Source: Trileptium ribeirensis (Eukaryota > Nematoda > Enoplea > Enoplida > Thoracostomopsidae). Taken from it: a DNA stretch of 64,000 nucleotides. The position numbers and the translations under genes are program-made. The notes beneath the pieces were generated by a model. The model saw only the letters and a list, made by a program, of their open reading frames with translations. It did no database searches and was not told where the DNA came from. Each line of letters begins with the position of its first letter. Position 1 is the first letter of the stretch. The DNA lies in NCBI GenBank assembly GCA_030248225.1, contig JASANE010028746.1, forward strand, positions 1 through 64,000, given 5' to 3'. Positions 11,813 through 23,870 of this stretch are shown piece after piece.

Positions 11813-12358
11813 CTGAAATAAATTTAAGTTAAAATCAAGAAAATTACCGATAAATGAAGCTAACAATTTACCATACGTCGAAATTAGAGTTGTGTGTAAA
11901 ACGCAATTACTACTAAGGCAAACAACAAAGTATGGTTAAAACAATTTCAAAATCATATTCTATAAAACTATATAAAAATAATATAAAACACGACATTATC
12001 ATCAAATCGGATCTGGACTCAACTTTCTGAGGTCACTAATTGACAATAAGGCTTTTGTTAAAATATTTAATTTTGAAGATGTTTAGATTTCGGAGCTGGG
12101 AGCATGCTGCGGTTCAACTAGCTTACATTTCTGCAAAATTTTCAATCGAATAGGCAGCCAGAAACAGCGGCGTATTGTAAGAGTAAGGGAAACATACTAT
12201 TCAAATGGTTAACTATAGCCTTTTCACAGTACCGTTTATTGATAAACTCCACGCAGGAAAAAATTTGAAAAAGGAAATACATGGTTACCTCACATTGTCT
12301 GACACCAAACGTGTTAGCATATATATAGGTGACGGGATGTATACGATATATAATGTAT
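11813..12358. other. Intron, no gene seen
   Basis: AT-rich intron sequence ahead of the MITE at 12359. Nothing recognisable. Confidence 0.5.
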
Positions 12359-12717
12359 CTGGCTTGTCCACAGTAGGAGGACACCCCACTTTCCAAATCC
12401 CCCAGTGGTCGTGAGGTTTTCATCATGTCCGTCCCCCTCACGTGGCCGAACCCCCTCCCCCATGTACAACTAAATCCCAAAATTTATGTTTTTTGTATGC
12501 AAAATGTTTTTAAACATTAATTACCACTATTTATAATGCTATTATTGATTGAAAATATATGCACTGAAATGCAATGAAGTAAAACTTCATGAAAATATGG
12601 AAATATTTAATATTTTTAAGCAAAATTTACCCCCTTACACACTTTGAAATTTCTCCCGAGAATGATCATGGCGGACACCGAAGTTCCCCACCATACGAAA
12701 GGTTGTGGACAGGCTAG
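12359..12717 (+). mobile_element. MITE family B, copy 1
   Basis: Begins CTGGCTTGTCCACAG and ends GTTGTGGACAGGCTAG, an imperfect terminal inverted repeat. The middle contains the shared block TGTTTTTAAACATTAATTAC and a CCCCC-rich shoulder on each side. Four relatives occur at 30941, 38649, 39201 and 43369. It carries no transposase and target duplication is not clear. Confidence 0.8.
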
Positions 12718-13253
12718 TATATACGTAATCATAATAAGCAGACAATCTACGGCCTTAAAATAGTAGGCAACCTCCAGATAAAATGAAAAATTTTTGTAGC
12801 TAGTGAGCGGTTATTTTTGAAAAGGTATTAATTTAATTTATATTAACCGGTCAGCCAATCCACGCCGATTTAATGCAAATAAATGAACGTGAAATATGTC
12901 CGAAAGTGCGACTACTCCACTTTACACGCGAAAATGCCCACTGTTTTGAAAAACAGTATGGACTTTTATCCATAAAACTTGCCGGGTTTTTACCCTTGAT
13001 AACTATAAAAAATGTTCTACCAAGAGCTTTTTATCTTTCGAGAGTAGATTGTAATCGTGTTGTTGAAATGCAAACTTTCAGTTTTCCGAAGCCTCAAAAC
13101 CCCGAACACAACAGCGTTTCAGAGCATAGAAACGATCGAGGACAAATACAACAACTGCATGATCATTGGTCAACGGCTACATCCTATTTTCAAGAAAGCT
13201 TTTAGTCTAACTACAGGTTAATCTCTAGAATTATATTATGAACTATAACGAAC
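12718..13253. other. Intron, no gene seen
   Basis: A plus-strand open stretch at 12873-13205 exists, but it lacks any recognisable domain and sits inside the receptor intron, so I do not call it a gene. Confidence 0.5.
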
Positions 13254-13398
13254 CGAAGAGTTGTACACAGCGCGATACGATTTCCCACAAAATCAGAGCA
13301 AGTCCATATACGTCAGCCTGTTTGAGAGCGCTAACTGGATTACTTAAATTTATGGCCCCATCCAGCACTTCGGGTGCCATATAACGACGAGTACCTAC
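13254..13398 (-). CDS. Receptor exon: kinase activation segment (APE)
   Basis: Acceptor TTATTTCAG precedes 13398. The 145-base exon begins in phase 0 with [18 protein letters not shown], the diagnostic activation-segment sequence of type II TGF-beta receptors (type I receptors carry [11 protein letters not shown]), and continues with [19 protein letters not shown] and SRC. APE is at residues 501-503. The donor TTCG/GTTCGT leaves one base that pairs with the next exon. ALKQADVY contains the conserved subdomain IX Asp. This is one of the most secure exons of the gene. Confidence 0.95.
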
Positions 13399-15790
13399 CT
13401 GAAATAATAGTTTATAACTTTTTGTACTGAAACTGTAGTTCATATTTATTATAATTGTATGCATATAACACACTGTCAAAAATCACGCAATCGAATTACC
13501 TTAAAAGAATATACATCCGTTATTGCTCAAAGAATAAATAACGCGCTCGGCAATACATTGCAAGAATATAAGTGCAACATGCAATAAAGTTATTGTTCTA
13601 GAACAGAAAACTGTGACTTTTTTCACACAATCAAACAATTTATGGCCTCATTCTTTTTTATTTTTGTATTCCTCACTGCAGGCACGCTTGCAATATATAA
13701 CTAACAACTTTACCATCGACCGAAACGGATCGAGAGCGTCTAACCTGAGTGACTATTTCACCCAAATTCAGCGTTCCAATGTTCCCCTAGAGTGTGTGGA
13801 AAACAGTAATAAATAAGCAATACATTAATGGCAACACCAGTCCATTTTTGTACAAATCACCTGATCTTTAAACTCTTTCTCCAATGCGCAAAAAAGACAA
13901 GATTCGAAATTTACAAGTCACAACATTCGCGAAAAACTATAATTCTAAGTATTTGTCGACCCAAGGCGCTTGCCGTTCTGGATAAAATCTACGAAAATAC
14001 AGTTACTGCTTTCATTTTACGCAGAACCTAAGAAATCTATATTTACTGTACGAAGAACCAAATAAAATAATACGTTATGATCTTTGATCATTTTGTACAC
14101 AAAATTATTTTTAGCCCTCTGTAGCTTCATTTACCGAAATACGTGATTTAGGTATAAAATGATAAAACCAACGTGTTTTGGCTTAACCTTATAAGCCCAT
14201 TGTTTCTCCATGAGGAACGAAATTTACTTTGTCAAAATTATAAAAATTTCGCTTTGGAGTATTTGTAAACTTTGGCTCATACCCTGAAAGCAGCTGTTGT
14301 ATCAATAAACAGCAAAACAGCAGCATTCTGAATAGTGGTTCCTATTTTTTAACCAAATGGCTCTGAGAAGAGCTATAACCTAAGATTTTGGGTCTCGTCG
14401 ATTGACCAAAATAAAAATGTCTGTAATCCAGTTCTGCGAGAGTTTGCACAGAAAATCATTGAATCGTTGCAGACATAACGTTACGTGCTTAAGTAGCTTC
14501 TATTGCGAGTTGATAAAATTCGAAAATACACCATTCCATGTGAAAATCAATCATTCCAGTCGTGGCTTACGAGCGACACACAGCGACACAAAAAAGAATT
14601 TTTGCATGTACTCGCCTTTTTTAAAGAAACAATGCTCATTCCATTTCGATAAATTAGTTGTGAAATTAGACAGAGCTTACCAGGTGAAAGCCTACAGCGC
14701 GTTAATGATCAATACTGTGTCTTCGAGTTGAACAATACAGAGAAATAAAGCACCACAAAACAGAAACACATGTTTCACAGCAGCTAACCTAACGAAATTT
14801 TTTATGTAAGATAAACGACTTGTGCTAGATTTTAGAAATACCCACCTCCAGGCACCGCTTAGGTGACTTGCTGGAACTCACAGAGCGGAAGTATTCAAAT
14901 TTGACCTCCAAAAAATGCTTACCATAATTATTCAGAACTGACAATTTGTAACTATGATGTTTTCGTCAATACGCTACAAGATTGAAAAAATAAGCTTTGT
15001 AAAAACAAAGAATTTTAAACAGCTAGAGTTAGGGGCTCGTTTGATGTAAAACAGTGTTCTTATAGCATAAATTGTTAGTATGTTGGTTAGAATACAACAT
15101 TTTTGTTGGGCGTTTGACGGGAAAACCAGCGAGAAACGTTTTTGAGAAAAAGAAAAAGCGAAATGTATGCATTTTAATTCATAATTGACGTCACGTTACC
15201 AATTTATGAACATAGAAAGATCATCTAGTGGCAAGAGCTCATGACGAACTCTTGAAGAAGAACGTGACATTTATGATGTACTTTGTTGTATACGTTGTGG
15301 GATGTCGCGGTCCATTTCTTCTTTAGTTCTCCAATTTTTTGGTGACGGACAAGTCCCCCACTTTTATCGCGTTCCAGCCTTCCACCCAACTTTTGTTCTG
15401 TTCCAAAGCCGAACCACAAAATTTTACCTGAGGTTTGTGATGAGCATCTCCAGGATGTCGCTCCACGATATGCCTATGCTATGGTATTGCATAAAGGATT
15501 TATTATAAATACAAACGTAACGTATATATGGCCTTGAAAGAATTACAGCGATGTAGTGTTTGATTCCAGTGGGCACGGCGGTTTTCCTATGGAATAAATT
15601 TTGAATATTGGGGAAAAATTTACAGTGGAAATATATGCGAGCTTTTTGGTTATGGAGCAGATAACCCACCGCCAAATGAGACAAGCCATTTACATTTCAG
15701 CCATCATCAGACAGCACTTTCAGTTATGTAAGAATTTAGCTATTTATATAAGGGTATATTAATGTATATACAGTGCACAGATTGCGTTAC
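13399..15790. other. Intron, 2.4 kb, no gene seen
   Basis: AT-rich. 14080-14420 is loosely repeated with 9925-10080. Open stretches here (for example 14402-14731 plus) have no recognisable domain. Confidence 0.55.
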
Positions 15791-15942
15791 CTCGGGTAAT
15801 TCCGGCAACTGCGGGTTAACCATGTTGTGCTTTAACGGCAACGCGAAACCAAAATCCGAGATAACGCAATTACGATGAGGACCAACGAGTACATTTTTTG
15901 CGTTCATATCTCGATGGGCGATCGGTGGCTTACCGCTGCCAT
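15791..15942 (-). CDS. Receptor exon: catalytic loop (HRD, DFG)
   Basis: Acceptor ATTTTAAG precedes 15942; two bases complete an Asp codon with the upstream exon. It reads GSGKPPIAHRDMNAKNVLVG then NCVISDFGFALPL. HRD falls at residues 452-454 with catalytic Asp454, the metal-binding Asn at 459 and DFG at 472-474, so the kinase should be active. The family equivalent is IAHRDxxSKNVLL. The donor CCCGAG/GTAACG ends in phase 0, exactly joining to [10 protein letters not shown]. The exon is 152 bases. No key residue is missing. Confidence 0.95.
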
Positions 15943-17219
15943 CTTAAAATAAACGTAACATCACGTATATCCAAATTTGGACTCATTTCAGATTCTACAA
16001 ATTCAAGAAGTTCGTTCGGTAGGCTCCAGGCACCACGATTCAATTGTCCGTGCAGCTTCCAACATTCAAGGTTTTGGACAATTATGCCGCAACTGAGTTA
16101 ACGAAGATCAAGACAATATAATGAGCATTATGGCCTACAATGCAGTGCTCGCCATAAATGACAGTCGCTTCTTGAGCGAACGAACATCGAACGACCATTG
16201 TTGTAAATTATGAGCACCAATCGAACATTGTTCTTGGAAGCTGCAACTGGTAAATTTTGAAAGTTGCCGAGTTTCTTTTCATTGGAGTTAAAATAACAGT
16301 TGATGTGAGTAAAAGTTGGGTGTGAGCTGAAAATGACCGCCATGTTGCTTCTAGTGTAATATAGATTTAAATGCGTGAGTCCACAATATGTGCGTACACC
16401 AGGGTTGTTACTTTGTCAAAATAACGAAATACATCGTTCACGGTCACATTTCCGCAATCGGTATTCGCATTTTATTGAACGCGAACAAGGACTGTCCGAA
16501 CGGAATTTGCGTACGCGCACATTCCTCCATTTCGCATGGTTGTACGCGTCCACCAAATGACATGCTGAATCGAATAACTATGTTCGTGGTCTATGTATTC
16601 ATTGTAGTATCTGCAAAAAACGCGATTACCAATTTCCGTGTACGCGGTCAAAAAATGCGATGTTAAGTGGCAAAATAGTGACCGCAAACTGCACCTACAT
16701 GTTGCTGTATCACAAATCTGTGACATACTCATCACTTTTACGATCCTGCAGTGACTTGGCAAAAGAACAGCTTAAGTGTATGCACCTAAAGTGGATGAAC
16801 GCATTTCTCTTTAAGTTGGGAGTATGTAAGGGTGTTTAGCAAGCTAAAATTTTTATATGTTTACTTCATTTATCTGTCTACGTGGCGCGTCTGCAGATTT
16901 TCGCGCTTTATTAGTACAATAAAAAGCCTTCCCTTATCAATGGATACGTCCCATTGAACTTCAATTAAAGCAGGCTTGTCACTTTCGCTTCGTAACAAGG
17001 TTCCGCGAATTAGTAAACGTCAGCGGGTTAATGTGGATTGCTCAATACGTCACCTAATACAAAGTTAGCCAAATTATAATATTCAGCATACCATTTCTAG
17101 AAAATGGAAGCAGGTATGTTTCTGTTGCATATAGCATTTACCCCATTTTTAATTAGTCAAAATTTAACCCAAGGTAGCTCCAAAGATTGTTTACTTGATA
17201 TAAATATTGTACGGCTTAC
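15943..17219. other. Intron, no gene seen
   Basis: Ordinary intron sequence. Overlapping open stretches on both strands around 16370-16760 have no recognisable domain and are probably chance. Confidence 0.55.
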
Positions 17220-17508
17220 CTTCACTATGCAAAAACGCTAATCCATTAGCGACCCCACATGCCATAAACATGGCATCCTCCCACTGCAGCTTGTGCGTTT
17301 TTAGATAATCCCGCAAAGAGCCGTCAATCATCCAATCAGTTATCAGCCAATGCTCTAAAACTGATGCAGGCTCATTTATATGTCCAGTTCCCACTGCGAA
17401 AGCATTCGTTTCCTTTATAAGTTCATCGACGGTTTCGTCATCCTGCCACGGCTTCGCCACCTCTTCGCATTCCAATGCGCACAGGAAAGGTAAAATATTA
17501 GGGTGACT
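17220..17508 (-). CDS. Receptor exon: kinase hinge and helix E region
   Basis: Acceptor TGGTATTTCAG precedes 17508. The exon encodes SHPNILPFLCALE, an unusual acidic segment (ECEEVAKPWQDDETVDELIKETNAF in positions, about 35 residues), then EHWLITDWMIDGSLRDYLK and VANGLAFLHSE. WLIT and GSLxDYL correspond to the hinge and helix D of the family, and LAFLH to helix E. The acidic segment sits in the beta4-beta5 loop, where activin type II receptors have only a few residues, so it is an expansion specific to this receptor or its clade. The donor GAAG/GTAAGC leaves one base. Both splice phases agree with neighbours. Confidence 0.93.
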
Positions 17509-18035
17509 CTGAAATACCACACCACAAATCCGTATCAATGTGTTACAAATTACCTCTGACTGGCACAACAGTAAGATTCGAAGTCATATGTAGACTGGTA
17601 TCACGCTCTTTTATTATCCAGTTGATGCCAGCGTTACGTATGCACCACAGGAAAGCGAATTCTCCATATTAACGTTAATGCAGAAAGCTGGTTGCGCTTA
17701 CTAAGGCGGCAACTTATATAACGTAAACTTACTCAATGTTTACATGTATGTATGTATGCTGTTGTATGCTTAATTTTCGACCTCATTCAATATTTGAAAA
17801 TATTATAAATGGCTATGATCCAAGTTGGAAGCAGAATCGCAATAATTCTCCTTAGTAATCGATAGAATTATACTACAATAATCTAAATCTAAACTTTATG
17901 CAGATATTAACACTATATACTGAATAAATATGCGATTACATTGGCTCCTCCAAATAGCAATTTGTGTGTCCATTACATTTTCGGTTTCCCATGGTAAATT
18001 GAGCGGTATTTGCTAAATTATGAGTTGGCCTGGTT
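17509..18035. other. Intron, no gene seen
   Basis: AT-rich intron sequence between kinase exons, ending at the two-unit repeat that starts near 18040. Confidence 0.5.
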
Positions 18036-18039
18036 CAAT

Positions 18040-18400
18040 GCCACTGACAATATCACTGCTTTCTCACTATAAAATCCCCCAGGTTTTAAAAATGTAAGAA
18101 GCTAAAATATATTTAAATAGCTTAAAACTTAATTAAAAATACATTTAACATCAACCACAAATGTCTTGTATCGTTTTCAAACAGTTTATTGTTTTAGAGT
18201 TTTGATGGTGAACATCACTGACAATCACTGCTTTCCCACTGTGGAATTCCCCAGGTTTAAAAAAATTTCCATGAATCCACAATATATTTAAATAGCGTAA
18301 ACCTTAAATAAAATACATTTAACATCAACCACAGATGTCGTGCATCGTTTTCAAAGCTTATTGTTTTAGAGTTTTGATGGTGAAAATCACTGCGAGCAAT
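18040..18400 (+). repeat. Two-unit tandem repeat of about 170 bases
   Basis: Both units share CACTGACAATATCACTGCTTT-like starts, a CCCCAGGTTTTAAAAA block, a TTTAAATAGC block, ACATTTAACATCAACCACA and GTTTTAGAGTTTTGATGGTG. The second unit begins near 18213. Intron-located and non-coding. Confidence 0.85.
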
Positions 18401-18685
18401 TTGACAACTTTAAATTTAAAAGCACTGCGACTAAACAGGGGTGACCCCAATCTACGACCAGTAACAAACTATGGCGTGCTAGGGTTGTGAGCCAGGTGGT
18501 ACCCTGCTCATGCACCTGGTAAAATTTTCAGAGAATGAAGCTAGGCGTAGTTTAATCGACTACATATACATCGGTGACTTCACATGTGTATATATCATCT
18601 ACCGTGTGCGACCTGTTAGACGATTAATGATATTACCCTACATTATTGAAAAGTGCAACATACCCAAAAGTAAAAAATGACTAAC

Positions 18686-18931
18686 CCTAACTCCCGGCAT
18701 CGTGAGAATATTATATTCGGCGCTAAAGTAAGACAATTTGTCTGGAAGAAACCTTTTCACGGCACACTGCTTGCGACTTGGCAAATGTACAGCTTTGTAA
18801 ACATCGCCGTAGCGACCTTGTCTAATCTGTGTGTCCAAATTAATGTTCTTTGAAGACCATCCGTTTGGATTTTCGTATTGATGCGACAATATCGATAAAT
18901 CTGCACTGTTTGACACAGACAATAACCGTTC
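18686..18931 (-). CDS. Receptor exon: juxtamembrane and kinase N-lobe
   Basis: Acceptor ATTTATAG precedes 18931 and the exon runs in phase 0 for 82 codons (residues 265-346). It starts ERLLSVSNSADLSILSHQYE (juxtamembrane) and enters the kinase at LDTQIRQGRYGDVYKAV. The glycine loop is at 303-306, the ATP-anchoring lysine is K323 in CAVKRF, and E336 is the likely helix-C glutamate. The family equivalent of the end is FSTPGMKHEN. I place the donor at AGG/GTTAGT (keeping PGVR); GGA/GTTAGG is an alternative that would drop two residues in the same phase. Confidence 0.92.
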
Positions 18932-20385
18932 CTATAAATATAATATATGTCGTTAACAATTTGCTGTTAAACTGAAGGTGCTTTTATGTCTGTTTTATGG
19001 TTACAGGGTTGAAAAACCATCACGACCATGCATCGTCATTCAAATTGCTTTACCGATGTTGCTTTCAGCCGTCAGTTAATGAACTTGTTTCATTATAATT
19101 CAACATATCAGAATCATAACAATTTTAACTGAAGCATACACAAATTAAGAAAATCCATTGGAAATCCTAAAATCTCGTCGACCCTAAACCCATCGAAAAC
19201 AACTGACAACGCATCAAGTATTTGCGCTGGTCTCTAGATAACTAAACTACCGTATTCAGCCTACCGGAAAATCTATATAGACAATTCTTGATGTCCTGTA
19301 CGCAATACGTATTAACCAAACAACTGAAGACAGACTACACTTTAGAAATCGGGCTCATTGACCCTAAACCATGAAAACAAATGAAATATGCACACTGAAT
19401 TCCAGGTAACCAAATCATTGTGTTCAGCATACCGAAAAACTTCTATATAAACTATTTTTAATGCTTTGTACCAAACTATTGAAGACAAACTATTTTCTGG
19501 AAATAGGGTTCATTGACCCTAAACCCAAACAAAAAGTCTGAAAAGGCATAAGGATACTCTTACTGGACTCAAGATAAATCATTGTATTCAGCCTTAAGAA
19601 ATACTTATATAGTCCATTCTTGATTCCCTGCACGCAATACATAAACAGACAAACGAAAACACGCTACATTTTGGAAATCCGGTTCGTTTACCTTAAAACC
19701 TTTGAAACCACATGAAAGATATAATATACGCAAGTTGGACACTGAATAGCAAAAGCATCGTATCCAGCGCGGTCGAATACCTAATAGGCACTCATAGTAA
19801 AGTAAATACAAGCAATGGCACGGTGAAATATGAAAAATCGTCATTTCTGGCAAAAAGTCCACGAACCATATTCCGCCTCACAGCAGCCCAGGAAGTGGTA
19901 CCACAAAACACGTGGTCATCAAAGTTATAGATCTCGATGAGCTGATTCAGTATGGTGATTCATGCGAAGCCTGTGTCGCGAGATATGGGTTGCTAAACAC
20001 TGGCATTTGTATGACCAGATTCGGCAAAGAACCCTTAAAAACCTGTTTTTGCCATTTTGTCCCCGAATATGGGGTCAGAGCTGTTCGCGTTCTACTAAAG
20101 AGCACATCCTCATCACTTTTGCTATAGAATAAAAATTTACCGAAATAAATCCATCCGAAGGTGAGAGAAAGAAAAAAGAATGACAGAAACAGGCAAAAAG
20201 AAATTTTCACGATTTTCCAGTAGCGCCATCAGTGGAAACTCCGCTCGCACCGTTTCAATAATACATGTTAGTTGCGCTTCATACTTTATCGTTTATCCGC
20301 ACAGTTTTCTTCTACAATCAATCATAAAATTCAATGCCAGGTGTAATGCAGATACCAAATATCTTAAAAAACGACTCGCCCTTAC
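18932..20385. other. Intron with satellite-like repeats
   Basis: Holds the roughly 180-base tandem units at 19150-19700. The remaining sequence shows no additional exon. Confidence 0.6.
19150..19700 (+). repeat. Tandem array of ~180-base units, array 1
   Basis: The marker ACCCTAAACC recurs at 19181, 19361 and 19516, with a degraded version at 19690. Units also share a CTAGATAACT-like block, TTCAGC then TACCGAAAAAC-like, TATATAGAC, TTCTTGATG, CTGTACGCAATAC and ACCAAAC blocks. The same unit forms a second array at 32150-32730 in another intron of the same gene. No protein frame is conserved between units. Confidence 0.88.
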
Positions 20386-20591
20386 TTGATCACCCATACA
20401 TATACGCTCATCCACTAAAGCTGTCTTATCACCAGCTTTATTGATGTCTTGTTTGCTGTTGTTGAGTTCGGCACAACGACGCGTATACAACAGTCTAACA
20501 ATGGACGCTACAATCACAGCACACAAGAAACCAACAACGGCTGATATGCCAGCTACTATATTCGTTCCAAAGCTATTGACATGCAATAAAT
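20386..20591 (-). CDS. Receptor exon: transmembrane segment
   Basis: Acceptor TTGTTTTTCAG precedes 20591; two bases complete an Asp codon begun in the previous exon. The 206-base exon encodes residues 197-264. The hydrophobic stretch IVAGISAVVGFLCAVIVASI then VRLLY (about residues 207-231) is followed by basic TRR, the expected stop-transfer orientation with the kinase inside the cell. The rest is polar juxtamembrane sequence ending MGDQ. The donor CAA/GTAAGG ends in phase 0, joining to ERLLSVS. One transmembrane helix in its own exon, between ectodomain and kinase exons, is the normal gene layout of this family. Confidence 0.92.
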
Positions 20592-22894
20592 CTGAAAAAC
20601 AAAAACAATTTCCGTAATTCAACACAGCGAAAGTCAATCTCGCAAATGTATTAAAGCAGCGTCAAGTAAAACGAACATTTTGTACGTAGTTTGCGATGGA
20701 TTTATTTTTTGTTTTTAAAGTAGCCAGAATGACGCTATGCCCATTAAGGAGAATTATCAAATTAATATGGCATGATGCCTGCCAAGCAAAAGTAATATGC
20801 AAATTCCTGTTACGGCTGAAAAGAACGCTTTGAGTTGTGCAAATATCGCGAGTTGCCATAATCGCTTATTTCCGTTGATAAAGTTACTCAGATTTACATA
20901 GAAATATTGCGTAGAAACGGATATAAAATACCACAGGCAGGGACGACAGTTTTATAAATGTCTACCACAAACAACGAATTTTCAGCGAACATCGTTTGTT
21001 TTTGGCATACCAAAGTTATGAGGTTGCGCATATGTTGTCCGATATATCTGTATGCCATAAACAGTAATATACAAATTGAGCGGATATTACGAACGAATGT
21101 TAGACACAACGATAGACAAAGTCTTTATGTGCGCGTAAAATCAACTTTTGCTGAAATTTTAAAACACTAATAATGAGCTATATCGCGTGCAACAGTTTTA
21201 GCCATATTAGTAAAAATGTTGGAGTGATGAATATAATACTGGGTATTCACTCAGTACAACATTTTCATGATTTTTTACCAATGGCACGAGATCCTGGAAC
21301 AAGTTCGTTAGTTTTGCAACAAGATATATCGTGTTAATTGCGACAATTTGAACCCAGCTGCCCCAGACTGAATGCGGAGAATCACATCCAAATAAATTCA
21401 GATTTTGAATATCACTTTTGTTTTTCTCTTCTTGTACGTATCAAGGTGTAGTAAGTTCTAGTAGCTTCAACAATCGTTAAACTAATCTGCTCACGTAAAT
21501 TAGTTGCTGTCGAACATTATGCAAATCACCAGGACGGTGGTCTCGATGCCTCTTGGTCGTGCCGTCGATCATGTTTATTAAGTGTTGTTCTGTTTGATGT
21601 GGCTATATTTGTTTTAATAGTTTGATTTCTAAACATAAACATACCATGCCGCAGAAATGGTGAACCCGACGTGTGTTGAAAAAAAATTAGTGGCGCTGCG
21701 GTCACTCAAAAGTATCAAACTCACTCATCGGGGCTTCAATCCCGGTCGGGTCACGGTAAGAAATTGGAACACTGACTGAAAAACGGTTCCGTTGGAAGTT
21801 AAAGCTTAAAAAGTTGGTGCTGGTTCTGAGTGCATAAAATGTCATCACAATCTACAATAGCTGCAAGTGATCAAGGCTCGCTGATTTAAGCAACCGCTGT
21901 GAAACGACCACCATTTTTGGCCCATTTCAGTACTTGCGCAAGATTAATTTTATTTACGAGTGCATATTAGTTGCTGCCGAACACTACATAAAAAAGAACG
22001 ACGCTTGTCTGGACGCCTTTGTTTCATTTGATCGTTGTGTTTTACTGTACGTTTGTGAAATGTCCTTGCGTCAACGTATGATCACAGTCGTGTTCTCAGT
22101 ATTAATAAACCGTCGTTTGATTTTTAGCCTTCAACATGACATGCCGCATCAGCGATATAATCCGCCATAAAAAATTTAACAAAACGGAATGGAGCCTAAA
22201 TTGAACGACGACCACAGCTTAAACACGTAGTTGTTAAACAATTCAGAAAACAAAGTTCTGAAAAATTTTTAATTTTTTAATTCACAAATATGATTTTCAT
22301 GTTGACTCACTTTAAATCTATACTAAAGACGGTCAGTTTACCCCTAGATATGATACAGTTACCTGTTTGCTCATACTAAAAGAAATATCACCGCATCTTG
22401 TACCATGCATTTTAATGACTCAGAAAAGGAACAGAAACAATAGTTAATATAGCACTTACTGGAATGATTTTATTACCTTGTATAATAGCAAAATCCCGAG
22501 AAATAACCTTATTCGTACATAATGCTGTTAGGATATAATTAGACAGTTCTCCATCCAACGCCAACCATGATAACGAAAACTCACTTTAAAATTTTTGTAT
22601 CAAAATCAAAAATAAGCTTAATTAATACTACAAGTACATTTGACAGCGAACGATGGAACAAATGCATGTAACTGTACATGTAAAAAACGTTTTAAATACA
22701 GAATCGCAACTATAAAGCAATGTATAATGCTCGATAGCAACCCGTCCCACAAACGACGATTAATTTTTGCCCTGGTCACACAATAAATTGACATTACAAA
22801 CATTCAAACTGTAAAAATGTGTAAATTGAAATTTAAACGTTTTAGATGTGCCTACGATCACTTAGCTCACAACCTATAATTGAAATGTTCTCAC
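20592..22894. other. Intron with a degraded direct repeat
   Basis: About 21490-21660 and 21960-22155 are diverged direct copies (shared AGTTGCTGYCGAACAYTA-like, TTTGATCGTTGTGTT-like and CATGCCGC blocks). The remainder is featureless AT-rich intron. Confidence 0.55.
21688..21743 (+). repeat. Weak tRNA-like box A/box B pair
   Basis: TAGTGGCGCTGCGG at 21688-21701 resembles a pol III box A, and GGCTTCAATCCC at 21732-21743 resembles a box B at a tRNA-like distance. Such pairs occur at the head of tRNA-derived SINEs. I cannot trace a cloverleaf or a poly-A/short-repeat tail, so this is only a candidate. Confidence 0.25.
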
Positions 22895-23053
22895 CGTCTC
22901 TAGATTTCGAAGACATTGGGATATACGTATGGTTTGTATTACATCGATCTCCGGAGCAGCAGCAACTGCCACTATCGTTCCATCCCTCGCGATAACGAGT
23001 GTAACGAGAAATACATTGTGACTGCATGCACGTAACATCACCCAACCAACATG
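22895..23053 (-). CDS. Receptor exon: ectodomain, CCxxDxCN box
   Basis: Acceptor ACTTTTAG precedes 23053 and the first two bases restore an Ala codon. It reads CWLGDVTCMQSQCISRY then a Gly/Asp-rich turn and SCCCSGDRCNTNHTYIP. The CC-x-x-D-x-CN box ends the three-finger ligand-binding ectodomain in all receptors of this superfamily, and KxxCW before it is the usual preceding strand. NDS and NHT in the exon are potential N-glycosylation sites. The donor GACG/GTGAGA leaves one base for the transmembrane exon. The exon is 159 bases; here the conserved box has three consecutive Cys rather than two. Confidence 0.93.
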
Positions 23054-23420
23054 CTAAAAGTAGTTTTTAAACCGAAGTGCATGCTTTGGATTTCTGCTGA
23101 TGATGTCCAAAGAACGACATATGTGCAACAGATCCATGCTGGATCGTCACGAAATAGGTTAATCCTGGCCACATTCTAATGGTCAACATTTATGCATTCG
23201 GCTACGGACCTCTCCCAAATTTGGAACCCTAGCGACTATTGCTGCAGGAAAGCGAAGCCATCTAACCGCCCGCGTATGCATTCGTCATTGGAACAGATTG
23301 ATAATCACTATATACATAGCAAATCAGGAATCAGTAGGCTCAATAGTTTCTCTACGTAACTATGTATTTTTAACGCTTCGGTCTGCACCGCCAACATTCT
23401 CATGATCCGTATGGATACCA
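23054..23420. other. Intron start, no gene seen
   Basis: Unremarkable sequence upstream (gene sense) of the ectodomain exon. Confidence 0.45.
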
Positions 23421-23870
23421 TTATTATTTCAAGAATGGATAATTGTTGTAGTATCATTATTGATATTTGTTGTATTATATACCGTTTGTATCGCCATAGA
23501 GGCACTCATTGGCACATTTGATTTGAATATTATTATTACTTCGTTGTACCGTATTGATTGTTTTGCCATAAAGACACCCAATGACATGATTATTTTGTAT
23601 CGCCGTAACATGAATTTGTCAATTGCTATGTATTTATCCGTACCATTATGCTCATATGTACAGGTTTGAAGTGGTAATTTGGGTATGTCAAACATGTGTA
23701 TCCAATTTGTTGCAGTAACAGTATTTCTATCCGTTGTACCATATGTATACTGATTTCGTTTCTTTGATTATGGCCATAAAAGCGCCCACCCGTTCGTAAT
23801 TCCGTTGTAATTTCATGCCATTTTATGATTACCATCATATTCTGTTGTATCCTTGATATTTATGATTGTT
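23420..23870. repeat. Degenerate internal repeats, TTGTACCGTA type
   Basis: Recurring blocks (CCGTTTGTATCGCCATAGAGGC near 23477 in outline; TTGTACCGTATTGATTGTTT near 23543; GTTGTACCATATGTATAC near 23733) each precede a GCCATAAA-like block and an ACCCAATG or GCCCACC block. They look like diverged tandem units of 70 to 190 bases. Open frames here are by-products of the low complexity. Confidence 0.55.

Noticed and set aside
12873..13205. Plus-strand frame of 110 codons
   Set aside because: No domain, inside a receptor intron and on the opposite strand; likely chance.
21688..21743. tRNA gene
   Set aside because: Box A and box B-like words only; no cloverleaf can be drawn. Kept as a weak SINE candidate.
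23420..23870. CRISPR-like spacing of repeats
   Set aside because: Repeats are degenerate, of uneven spacing and in a eukaryotic intron.
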